Below are positions 31,222 to 37,522 of a DNA stretch of 50,676 nt, in pieces; the first letter of the stretch is position 1; the number at the start of each line of letters is the position of its first letter. A program made the translations under genes and the position numbers. The stretch lies in IMG/VR virus record IMGVR_UViG_3300037189_033833, positions 1 to 50,676 of that record; one strand, given 5' to 3'. This stretch comes from a virus. Under the pieces are notes generated by a model. It was not told the origin of the DNA. It saw nothing but the letters and a program-made list of their open reading frames with translations, and made no database searches.

Positions 31222-31923
31222 TCAGGAGGCGAGCGCAGCACGCAAAGCGTCGACCGCTTCGGGGTGGCGATCCCGCACGCCGCCGCCGCCGCGCTCCGCC
31301 ACCAGCAGATAAACGCGCTCGTTGCCGGGTCCGACGAGCGACAGCGAGCTCTCCGGCGCGATGCGGCGTTGCAAGCCATTGACGATGCCGCCCGGCCCGT
31401 CCGCCAGCCGCAGAAGGGAAAGCTCCTGCATAGGGGTGAGCACCTCGCGGGTCAGAACCTCCCAGCGCGTCAGCAATTCGGCGGCCAGGCCGTCATACGC
31501 CCCCCGCACGAACGCCTCCCATGCGTGCGCGCGATCGACCTGCCCCGCGGCGATGTCCGCTTCCAGCCCCGCGATCTCGCCCTCGACCGCCGTCAGGGCC
31601 TGATGGAAAGCAGCCTGTACGGCGGCGGCGGCGTGATCCTGAACCGCCGCCGCCGCACGGCTATCGCGAAGCTGCGCCGTCGTGCTCGCGTCGATTGCCG
31701 TCGCCGGATCGGCAGCGAGGCGCGCAGCCAGATCGTCGGTTGCCGCGTCGGGTGCTGTCGACACAGCGCTTTCGCCTGCGATCCGCGCCGTAAGGGCATC
31801 GCGTCGGGCGCGCGCGCCGTCGAGGCGATCCGTGAAAGTCGCCAGGGCGGTATCGAGCTTGCGTACATCGGCGTCGAGCGCGGCAATGCGCTGACGCTCC
31901 GCCGTGTTGGTGAAGGGCGTCAT
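31222..31923 (-). CDS. Coiled-coil protein, paralogue of the one at 27250-27963
   Basis: A 233-residue protein from the ATG at 31921-31923. A long coiled coil spans residues 5-150 (ALDADVRKLDTALATFTDRL and onward), followed by AWEAFVRGAYDGLAAELLTR and a C-terminal beta segment with ERVYLLVAERGGGGV. Same architecture and a matching block in the protein at 27250-27963. Function unknown; the pair brackets the replication genes. Confidence 0.65.
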   Translation of the reverse strand: MTPFTNTAERQRIAALDADVRKLDTALATFTDRLDGARARRDALTARIAGESAVSTAPDAATDDLAARLAADPATAIDASTTAQLRDSRAAAAVQDHAAAAVQAAFHQALTAVEGEIAGLEADIAAGQVDRAHAWEAFVRGAYDGLAAELLTRWEVLTREVLTPMQELSLLRLADGPGGIVNGLQRRIAPESSLSLVGPGNERVYLLVAERGGGGVRDRHPEAVDALRAALAS

Positions 31924-32089
31924 GGTGAATCCTTGTAATGGTGGGAGGCTGCCGGCGGACTGACATCGCCGGCTTGGGTCACGCCAGGCGATGGCGTGCC
32001 GGGTGGGGATGAGAAAGGCGACCAAGCCAGCGCGGTCCCCTGCCCGGTGCTATCCGCGCTTCGCTTCTCGGTAAGCGGTCACAGGCTGA

Positions 32090-32314
32090 TTACCGCGCCA
32101 GCGCCTTGCCGGCCTTGGCGAGCAGGCCAGCCCACCCATGGTCCGGCGCGGCGGCGGCGCGCTCGGCGGGCGCGGCGTTTTTCAGCGGTGCGCCGGCCTT
32201 CGCGAAGGCGCCTCCCCAGCCGTTCTTTGCGTCGGCGCGGTGAGCGGCGCCCCAATCGCGCAGGCCCGCGGTGGCCGCGGGCGTTCCGAAGTGCGAGAAA
32301 TCGTGTTTCGGCAT
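32090..32314 (-). CDS. Small FSHF-motif protein
   Basis: A 74-residue protein, MPKHDFSHFGTPAATAGLRD, with two similar segments (NGWGGAFAKAGAPLKNA and HGWAGLLAKAGKALAR). The start DFSHF recalls the FAHL motifs of the next gene upstream and of the helper protein at 7009-7632. Unknown function. Confidence 0.6.
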   Translation of the reverse strand: MPKHDFSHFGTPAATAGLRDWGAAHRADAKNGWGGAFAKAGAPLKNAAPAERAAAAPDHGWAGLLAKAGKALAR

Positions 32315-32349
32315 GTGTCGTCCTCGCTGGCGTATTGAAGCGAACCCGA

Positions 32350-32685
32350 TCACCGCGGCCAGCGACGCGGGGGCGGGATCAGGTGCGCGAACGGAGACGA
32401 TGGCGTGGGAGGTGGCGCGTCTGCATCGCCGCGAAGGTGCGCGAAAGGGCCTGACGGCGGTGGGACCGCTGCGCCGGGGCGAAGGTGTCCGAAGGTCCCG
32501 ACCGGCGGGGCGTCGCGCTTGACCAGGTGCCATACCTGCCATGGCAGGCGCCTGCGGTCCGTCCTCCGCTTCGGCTCCGGCTGCTCTGCGTTCGCAAGCA
32601 CGGGCGACGGCGCGGCGGCCGGTGCCTGCCCCTTCATTGTGCGGAACGCGGCCATGAGCATTTCGAAGGGGGAACGGCTCGCCAT
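32350..32685 (-). CDS. Small protein with three FxHL motifs
   Basis: A 111-residue Pro-rich, basic protein. GTFGHLRPG, GPFAHLRGD and SPFAHLIPP occur at about 20-residue spacing in its second half, and the start is ASRSPFEMLMAAFRTM. The helper acidic capsid-region protein begins with a SPFAHLLSG segment. The shared short motif could let this protein bind the same partner as the helper protein, but this is only a suggestion. TGATG overlap with the gene before it. Confidence 0.6.
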   Translation of the reverse strand: MASRSPFEMLMAAFRTMKGQAPAAAPSPVLANAEQPEPKRRTDRRRLPWQVWHLVKRDAPPVGTFGHLRPGAAVPPPSGPFAHLRGDADAPPPTPSSPFAHLIPPPRRWPR

Positions 32686-32942
32686 CAGGACGCGTCCGCT
32701 GCTCGGCCCGCCCGGCGGAGGACGATCATATTGCGGCCGGACAGCTCATGAAGGGCGCGGCGCGTTACGTCGACCGGTAGGCCGGACGCAGCGGCGGCGG
32801 CGGCATCCGTGCCTCCATAGACGCCGGCAGGATCGACCATGCCACGGATCGCTCGCAGGACGGTGCGGGCGTTCAACGACACATCGAACCCGCCAGGGCG
32901 CGACGCGGAGCGCGAACGCTGCGCGATCGTGCCGCGCTTCAC
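32685..32942 (-). CDS. Small helix-turn-helix-like protein
   Basis: An 85-residue protein starting with GTG at 32940-32942, overlapping the AlpA-like gene stop (GTGA). NARTVLRAIRGMVDPAGVYG, then AAAASGLPVDVTRRALHELS and MIVLRRAG give a winged-helix pattern. Likely a regulator encoded with the AlpA-like gene. Confidence 0.6.
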   Translation of the reverse strand: MKRGTIAQRSRSASRPGGFDVSLNARTVLRAIRGMVDPAGVYGGTDAAAAAASGLPVDVTRRALHELSGRNMIVLRRAGRAADAS

Positions 32943-33166
32943 TTCGCTTCCCCAGCCGATGAGCGCGCCGCCGCAGCTTCCTGGGCAGCGAAATGCTTCG
33001 CCAGCGTCGACCGCCGGGCGCAGACTGTCTTGCCCATCTTGAAGGTCGGAAGACCGCCGTTGCCGTGAAGGTGATACACCTGCTTGGCGGTCAGATTGAG
33101 ATGTTCGGCGATCGCGTTGACCCCATGAAGGAGGTCCGTTGTCGATGCGCCCTGTGCGTCGCTCAT
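32939..33166 (-). CDS. AlpA/MerR-like DNA-binding protein (single unit)
   Basis: A 75-residue protein with one HTH unit, LHGVNAIAEHLNLTAKQVYH then LHGNGGLPTFKMGKTVCARR. The same unit occurs three times in the protein at 15061-15906. It is the first gene of the leftward operon at the right end of the element, so it may be an activator of the element's genes or an excisionase. AlpA-type regulators are typical of P4-like and PICI satellites. Confidence 0.75.
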   Translation of the reverse strand: MSDAQGASTTDLLHGVNAIAEHLNLTAKQVYHLHGNGGLPTFKMGKTVCARRSTLAKHFAAQEAAAARSSAGEAK

Positions 33167-33207
33167 GCGTCACTCCATGCGTTATTGAGGTGCCGGCCGA
33201 TCTCGAA

Positions 33208-33229
33208 AAATGGCGGAAAACCGCCATTT
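33208..33229 (-). terminator. Leftward hairpin terminator or operator
   Basis: Perfect nine-base inverted repeat, AAATGGCGG and CCGCCATTT, with a four-base loop. On the minus strand it is followed by a short T run, so it may stop leftward transcripts. It also lies just upstream of the AlpA-like gene and could be its operator. Confidence 0.55.
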
Positions 33230-33262
33230 ATGCCGGCAGATGTCGGGAACACGCCTGACGTG

Positions 33263-33285
33263 AAAAAGGGGCGCCGTAGCGCCCC
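33263..33285 (-). terminator. Rho-independent terminator reading leftward
   Basis: On the minus strand the stem GGGGCGC, loop TACG, stem GCGCCCC is followed by TTTTT. It stands just inside the right end of the element, so helper transcription entering from the split gene should stop here. Confidence 0.8.
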
Positions 33286-33314
33286 TAAACTGTTGGAAAA
33301 CTGCCGTTTTCTAC

Positions 33315-33331
33315 CCTCTCAGCGTGAGAGG
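33315..33331. promoter_or_regulatory. Inverted repeat CCTCTCA/TGAGAGG beside attR
   Basis: A perfect seven-base inverted repeat with GCG between, ten bases inside the right attachment core. It shares CTCTCA with the repeated sites at 18.2-18.5 kb. It may be an arm site for recombinase or a directionality factor. Confidence 0.45.
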
Positions 33332-33600
33332 ATACACAAGTATTCGGCCTGCACGTCTTTGAATGCCACGGTCGCCACAGGCCGCGACTTGGTCGCCACT
33401 ACGATGCGCGTCGCCTTCTGCGTAAAGGGCGTCGGCGTGTCGAACGTGTCGTTGATCTCGTCCTGCTCGACTGCGGCGACGCCGCGAGCGAGGTCGTTCA
33501 GCGCCAGCGACATCGCGAACGGGACCTGCTGCGCGCCTAGCGCGATCATCGCCCGGTGCAGTGGTTTGAGGTCAGCCTTAATGCTGATCCCGACGGGCAT
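33319..33600 (-). pseudogene. 5' part of the helper gene split by the inner element
   Basis: The true gene part is 33341-33600: MPVGISIKADLKPLHRAMIA through AFKDVQAEYL. After the attR core the frame reads five element-derived codons (CILSR) and stops at 33319. Joined to 13391-13793 it continues with APYVFGGDRSLG to a 220-residue protein. The start overlaps the previous gene stop (ATGA-type). The intact product would be a minor virion or tail completion protein. In the present state only an 88-residue stub can be made unless the element excises. Confidence 0.85.
33341..33347. other. attR core TATTCGG of the inner element
   Basis: Second copy of the core at 13794-13800. To the right is helper coding sequence, to the left element DNA. 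Confidence 0.75.
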
Positions 33601-33785
33601 CAGGCCCGACTGCGGCCGCGCACCGCGGCGCGCGCCTCGGCGGCGATCCGCTCAACGTTCGCGATGCGATCCTCGGCGCGGCCGTGGCTTTCGACATCAG
33701 TCTCGAAGTCAAACGCGGCGCTGTGCAGCTCGCCGGCCAAGCGCTCGAGGATCATCGCAGTGGTAGCGACAGGCTGGGGCATCAA
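33600..33785 (-). CDS. Small helical protein upstream of the split gene
   Basis: A 61-residue protein, MMPQPVATTAMILERLAGEL, all helical with a basic end. Unknown function. It overlaps the split gene start and follows a 132-base gap, 33786-33917, that holds a degenerate copy of the TTCCGAA palindrome. Confidence 0.6.
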   Translation of the reverse strand: MMPQPVATTAMILERLAGELHSAAFDFETDVESHGRAEDRIANVERIAAEARAAVRGRSRA

Positions 33786-33917
33786 CGCCTCCCAACTTCC
33801 GAAACTTCGGTAGCCTTCGGACTTCCGCCGGCGCGGGCCGGGGAATGAGGTGGCGGGCGCGATTGGCTCATTGGCCAGCCTTCAAACCCGCGAGACTGCT
33901 TACGGCAGTGGCGCCCA

Positions 33918-34496
33918 TCAGCTGGGCTGGCGTTCCTGTACCTGATCCGTTCGCAAATGCATAGAGGCGATCTTGAAGTCGAACGGGCCGCCGAACGTCA
34001 CGACTGTCCATGCGCCATCGGATTGCACCACTTCCCCGGTAAGACCGCGAAAGTGATTGCTTTCGACCCGCACCTGCTGCCCCGCGGCGAAGAGCGGCGC
34101 CCCTGCGCCGGTCGATCGCCGCGCCTTTCCACGCAGCTCCTCGGTGCGGAGGCGCTCGACCTCCGAATTCCATACCCGGACCACCTTCCCCAGGTGGTGG
34201 AAGATCGAAAACGCGGGGTAAGGTGAGACCGGCAGACGTAGGACGATTTGGAGATCATCGAGCCGATTGGCGCGAGCGAAAACGAACGTCGGCATAAGCG
34301 CGACCTCGACCTCGGTGGTCTTCGTCTTGCCCCGCAGCGCGCGACGTTTCTGCATGCGCGTCGGCGTCCAAACATCATAGCCCGCTGCGCGCAACGCCTC
34401 GGCGAGGATCAACGTCCGCGGCGCAGCGGTGCGCAGCACAATCCATCGATCCGCATCACGCGCGGCGCCCGCCGCCTCAATCCTCTGGTGCATCAT
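33918..34496 (-). CDS. NusG/RfaH-like transcription factor (candidate late antiterminator)
   Basis: A 192-residue protein. Residues 18-110 resemble the NusG N-terminal domain: WIVLRTAAPRTLILAEALRA, GYDVWTPTRMQKRRALRGKT, and ALMPTFVFARA. Residues 133-175 are a KOW-like domain (FAAGQQVRVESNHFRGLTGE). Specialised NusG paralogues such as RfaH bind RNA polymerase and help it read through terminators in long operons. It is encoded just before the late genes, the place of an antiterminator, but the action itself is inferred. Confidence 0.8.
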   Translation of the reverse strand: MMHQRIEAAGAARDADRWIVLRTAAPRTLILAEALRAAGYDVWTPTRMQKRRALRGKTKTTEVEVALMPTFVFARANRLDDLQIVLRLPVSPYPAFSIFHHLGKVVRVWNSEVERLRTEELRGKARRSTGAGAPLFAAGQQVRVESNHFRGLTGEVVQSDGAWTVVTFGGPFDFKIASMHLRTDQVQERQPS

Positions 34497-34590
34497 CCGC
34501 TATTCCCCGCATGCGATCACCGCGGGGACGGCTATCGCGTCACCTATGTGACGCGGGCCACGGCGGCGGAATAGTTGCCATTCCGTTCCG

Positions 34591-34875
34591 CTATGCGGCC
34601 AAAGGGGCAACGACCTGCCATCCCCGTCGCTGGAGCAGCGCAACGGCCGCCTCGACGTCACCCGGCACCGCCAGCCCATCGGCATGCCGCACCAACCGCC
34701 CGGCTGTGACGAGGCGCGCCACCGCGCGGCTGACGGCCGTCTTCGACCCCGCCCCCACCTCGAGCATGATCTCCCGAAGGCTGGGGCCGCGGTCGTATGT
34801 GAGCCGGAAGGCACGTACGAACGACACGATCTTGACGTCGATCCGAACGGCGCGCGGGATCGTCTGTTCGTTCAC
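34591..34875 (-). CDS. LexA-type winged helix regulator
   Basis: A 94-residue protein with GTG start overlapping the previous stop (GTGA). YDRGPSLREIMLEVGAGSKT then AVSRAVARLVTAGRLVRHAD is the LexA DNA-binding pattern without a protease domain. The C-terminal segment VEAAVALLQRRGWQVVAPL is a short helix. A hairpin-forming stretch CGTCACCTATGTGACG lies downstream at 34538-34553. Confidence 0.75.
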   Translation of the reverse strand: MNEQTIPRAVRIDVKIVSFVRAFRLTYDRGPSLREIMLEVGAGSKTAVSRAVARLVTAGRLVRHADGLAVPGDVEAAVALLQRRGWQVVAPLAA

Positions 34876-35528
34876 GCCGCCTCCTGATGCCGACCCTCGA
34901 ACGACATGGCGGCGGCGACCTGCTCCTCGGTCAGGAAGCCGGCACGAAGGCCCATGCGCCGTAGGTCGACCGTCATGGCCCGTATGCTCTCGGCGGAGAT
35001 CTCGACATCCGCCGGCGGCGGGAGGGCGGCGACCGGCGGGTTGAGCGCCCGATCGATCTCCGCGCGATGTCGCTGCATGGCGGCTTCCCGCTCCTCCCGC
35101 TCGATGATCAGCTCCAGTGCGATACTGCGCAGCGTCGTCTCGATCTCTCCGATGAAGCGGAACGGGCAATGGATTGCCCGCTTGGCGGCAGTCAGCGAGA
35201 TCATCGCCGGCAGATCGGCGAGCGCGTCCACCATGGCCTCGCGCCACGCCTGGGTATCCGCCGGCTTGGCGGTGGGGAGCACCTTGGCCGCCAGCCGCCG
35301 CAGGCGCTCGTCGATGGCATCGCCCCACTGCTTCCGGCCCTCGCTATCCTTGGGCACAGGCCGGAGATCATGAGCGATTTTCGCGAGGGCCGCGTCGATG
35401 CACGCCGGGGCGTCAGCGCCGAGCCGCGTAGCGAGGGTCGTCGTCGTCGAGGGATGCAGGCTCAACGCCCGCCATGCCTGGTCGCGGAGCCCATCCACTA
35501 GCCCCCCGGTCGTCAGCCCGTTTTCCAC
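34872..35528 (-). CDS. Phage replication-region protein of unknown function
   Basis: A 218-residue helical protein. It contains WRALSLHPSTTTTLATRLGA, then AWREAMVDALADLPAMISLT and AKRAIHCPFRFIGEIETTLR. A GTG start at 35526-35528 gives a 116-base overlap with the upstream gene; a later start is possible. Similar genes follow DUF1376 genes in sphingomonad prophages by my recollection, but the function is unknown. Confidence 0.6.
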   Translation of the reverse strand: MENGLTTGGLVDGLRDQAWRALSLHPSTTTTLATRLGADAPACIDAALAKIAHDLRPVPKDSEGRKQWGDAIDERLRRLAAKVLPTAKPADTQAWREAMVDALADLPAMISLTAAKRAIHCPFRFIGEIETTLRSIALELIIEREEREAAMQRHRAEIDRALNPPVAALPPPADVEISAESIRAMTVDLRRMGLRAGFLTEEQVAAAMSFEGRHQEAA

Positions 35529-36309
35529 TGCGAAGCACTCCCTCGATGTAGCTGATGGGCTCGATGGCCCCTTCCCTCTGCGCCTTGCCCAGCGCGACGA
35601 TCACCGCCTCTGGTCCGTGGCCGCCCTTCCACTTGCCGAGCAGCTTGCCCGCCTTCGGATCGACGATGCCGTGGCTGGCCAGGAACGCCTTGCCCTGATC
35701 CCACATGACCTTTTCCGGATCGATCGGCGGCGCTGCGGCGCCCGATCCGATAGGATCGGAATTAGAATCTCTCTGTCCCTGTCCCTCTCCCTGTCTCTTG
35801 GAGACTTCGTCCCCAAGGACACGCGCCGCTGCCCCTGGGGACAGGTGCGGGACAGAGGCGGGGAAATGCTGGGACAGGAAGGTGACGAAGTCCGGCGCGG
35901 CCACGTCTGTCTCGTGCCGCTGGTTATGCTTCTTCACCCGCGCGCATTCGGCGCGGTGACGCTGTTCGACCTTGCTGCGCCAGGCGGCCAGCACCTGCTC
36001 GGCGACCACTGGATGGTAGAGCCGGCCGTCCGCAGCCTCGACCCACCCGCGCAGCGCATCGGCGCGATGCTTGCGGAACGTCTTCAGGTCGCGCCCCAGC
36101 CCGCATAGGCGCGCCAGCACCGCATCCGCCGCCGGCAAAGACCCGGCCGGCAGCTGATGCCACGCCGCTGACCAGAGCAGCACGGCGTACCAGCACGCCT
36201 CCGGGTGGCTCTCCGCGGCGAGGTCGCTGTCGCGCAGCCGTGCAACATGCAGCGGCATGAACGGGAAGTCCTGCAGGTCCGCATCGGCGGGTGTCAGCGG
36301 CGCGGTCAT
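35413..36309 (-). CDS. DUF1376 (YdaU-like) replication protein
   Basis: A 298-residue protein whose N-terminus (DFPFMPLHVARLRDSDLAAE, then HPEACWYAVLLWSAAWHQLP) is the DUF1376 pattern found in phage replication initiators. The central part has GAAARVLGDEVSKRQGEGQG, encoded by DNA with repeated TGTCCC/GGGACA at about 35770-35880, a possible origin. The C-terminal half, DQGKAFLASHGIVDPKAGKL, resembles the end of such proteins. ATGA overlap with RusA. Confidence 0.82.
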   Translation of the reverse strand: MTAPLTPADADLQDFPFMPLHVARLRDSDLAAESHPEACWYAVLLWSAAWHQLPAGSLPAADAVLARLCGLGRDLKTFRKHRADALRGWVEAADGRLYHPVVAEQVLAAWRSKVEQRHRAECARVKKHNQRHETDVAAPDFVTFLSQHFPASVPHLSPGAAARVLGDEVSKRQGEGQGQRDSNSDPIGSGAAAPPIDPEKVMWDQGKAFLASHGIVDPKAGKLLGKWKGGHGPEAVIVALGKAQREGAIEPISYIEGVLRSGKRADDRGASGWAPRPGMAGVEPASLDDDDPRYAARR

Positions 36310-36674
36310 GCGCGATCCTTTGCGGGGGGTGAGATGCGGACGATCACGGCGCCGCCGGTGACGGGCGCGCCGCGCGACATGCTGAGTTCGAACAGGCTGT
36401 CGTCGATGCCGATCGCGGCGCTAACCGCGTCGAGGCCGGCTTTGATCGCGGCGAGCATGTTGTCGATGTCGCGGCGCTGCGCGTCAGGCGGGTGGAAGAC
36501 GACCGTCACCGCCGCCGCCGTGTAGTCCACCGGACGAAGTCCGGCCGCCTTGCACGCCCAGCCGCAATCGGTCTTGTAGCGCTTGGCCGCCTTGGCGCGC
36601 TTGCTCCAGTGGAGGCGGCGCGCCTGGTTCGGGTTCAGCGATGGCGCGGGCCATGGGAGCGTGACCTCGATCAT
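36306..36674 (-). CDS. rusA: RusA-like Holliday junction resolvase
   Basis: A 122-residue protein with the RusA fold pattern: LPWPAPSLNPNQARRLHWSK, HPPDAQRRDIDNMLAAIKAG and GAVIVRISP. The acidic residues in RRDIDN are the metal ligands of the family. It cuts branched DNA made by replication or recombination. Start ATG 36672-36674 overlaps the end of the next upstream gene. Confidence 0.88.
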   Translation of the reverse strand: MIEVTLPWPAPSLNPNQARRLHWSKRAKAAKRYKTDCGWACKAAGLRPVDYTAAAVTVVFHPPDAQRRDIDNMLAAIKAGLDAVSAAIGIDDSLFELSMSRGAPVTGGAVIVRISPPAKDRA

Positions 36675-37522
36675 ACGCCACACATCCCCTCGCATTCGAG
36701 GTCGAAGCCGAGTTGCCGGTCATCGCCGCCGATTGGCGCCTCAGACAGCGGCAGCATGGACGGATGCATGAATTCTTGCCCGCGCATCTTGCCGCCATCC
36801 CCGAGGCGCATCTGGCGATCGACTTCACATGCGTCTGCCCATTCGGCGGGGGAGTTGTCCCGCATGTCGCGCCACATCGCATTCGTGTGAAAGGGGCAGC
36901 CGATACAGGAGGACTTGGGGGCCGTTTCCTGCCGTTCCGCCATCCACCGGATGCAGTCCGCGCGAGACATGCCCGCCTCGATCAAAGGCCACCGATTCAC
37001 CTGCCACTGCACGCGGCTGGGCTTCATGCGCGCGATCTCGTCCATGGAGATGCCGACCCACATCTCGACCGCGCCGGGCTTGATCCTAGCGCGGGGCCCT
37101 ACGCCGAGCAGCTCGCGTAATTTTCGGCTGATGGGCTGGAGCTTGTACTCCTTGGTGCATTGGCGACGGCCCATACCCTTCGTGCCGTCGGGATTGAGGA
37201 CGAACCAGGGCACCGCCGCGTATCGGCCGCCTATCGTCGTGCGCCGCGCGATAACGTCCTCCCGTATGTTGCCGGCAGACACGACATGGACAGGGAAAGG
37301 CAGGCGATCGCGGAGGCGAGCCAGATGTTCGCGCACCGCCCGGGGTTCCCAACCTGTATCGGCGAATATGGCGCAGTCCGGCATCGGGCCGACGTCGCCC
37401 CGCGCCGCCGCCAGTGCGAGCGTGGTCGACTGTACGCCCGCCCCCAAGGACAGCACCCGCTTCTGGGGAGCGGGAAGCGGTGCCGACAATGTCGGCCACT
37501 CGTTCGGCCACTGATAGGTCAC
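36671..37522 (-). CDS. PAPS reductase-like PP-loop ATPase
   Basis: A 283-residue protein with GTG start (GTGA overlap with the methyltransferase). LSLGAGVQSTTLALAAA is a PP-loop (SGGxxS-like) site, followed by CAIFADTGWEPRAVREHLAR. A CIGCPFH motif near residue 225, and an upstream Cys in RRQCTKEYK, could hold a metal cluster. This group is common in phages and includes DndC-like enzymes of DNA sulfur modification, but other adenylation chemistry is possible. It stands next to a cytosine methyltransferase. Confidence 0.8.
   Translation of the reverse strand: MTYQWPNEWPTLSAPLPAPQKRVLSLGAGVQSTTLALAAARGDVGPMPDCAIFADTGWEPRAVREHLARLRDRLPFPVHVVSAGNIREDVIARRTTIGGRYAAVPWFVLNPDGTKGMGRRQCTKEYKLQPISRKLRELLGVGPRARIKPGAVEMWVGISMDEIARMKPSRVQWQVNRWPLIEAGMSRADCIRWMAERQETAPKSSCIGCPFHTNAMWRDMRDNSPAEWADACEVDRQMRLGDGGKMRGQEFMHPSMLPLSEAPIGGDDRQLGFDLECEGMCGV

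Larger units (their letters stand above)
13794..33347. mobile_element. Nested 19.5-kb element: candidate phage satellite inside the helper prophage
   Basis: The element is bounded by TATTCGG cores and has its recombinase at the left end. Deleting it, with one core kept, restores an in-frame helper gene exactly. It holds its own regulation, replication, toxin-antitoxin and Abi-like cargo. It has a cos-like block and small-terminase homologue, plus tape measure, chaperone and fibre-type genes. It lacks capsid, portal, large terminase, tube and sheath genes. The boundaries are direct observation; the satellite role is inference. A reduced prophage that relies on a relative is the alternative. 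Confidence 0.85.

Noticed and set aside
13794-33347. Composite transposon or IS insertion
   Set aside because: No transposase, no terminal inverted repeats and no transposon-type duplication; a tyrosine recombinase with a short shared core explains the junction better.
13794-33347. Complete independent second prophage
   Set aside because: Head, portal, large terminase, tube and sheath genes are all missing in 19.5 kb, so it cannot form particles alone. A decayed prophage remains possible.
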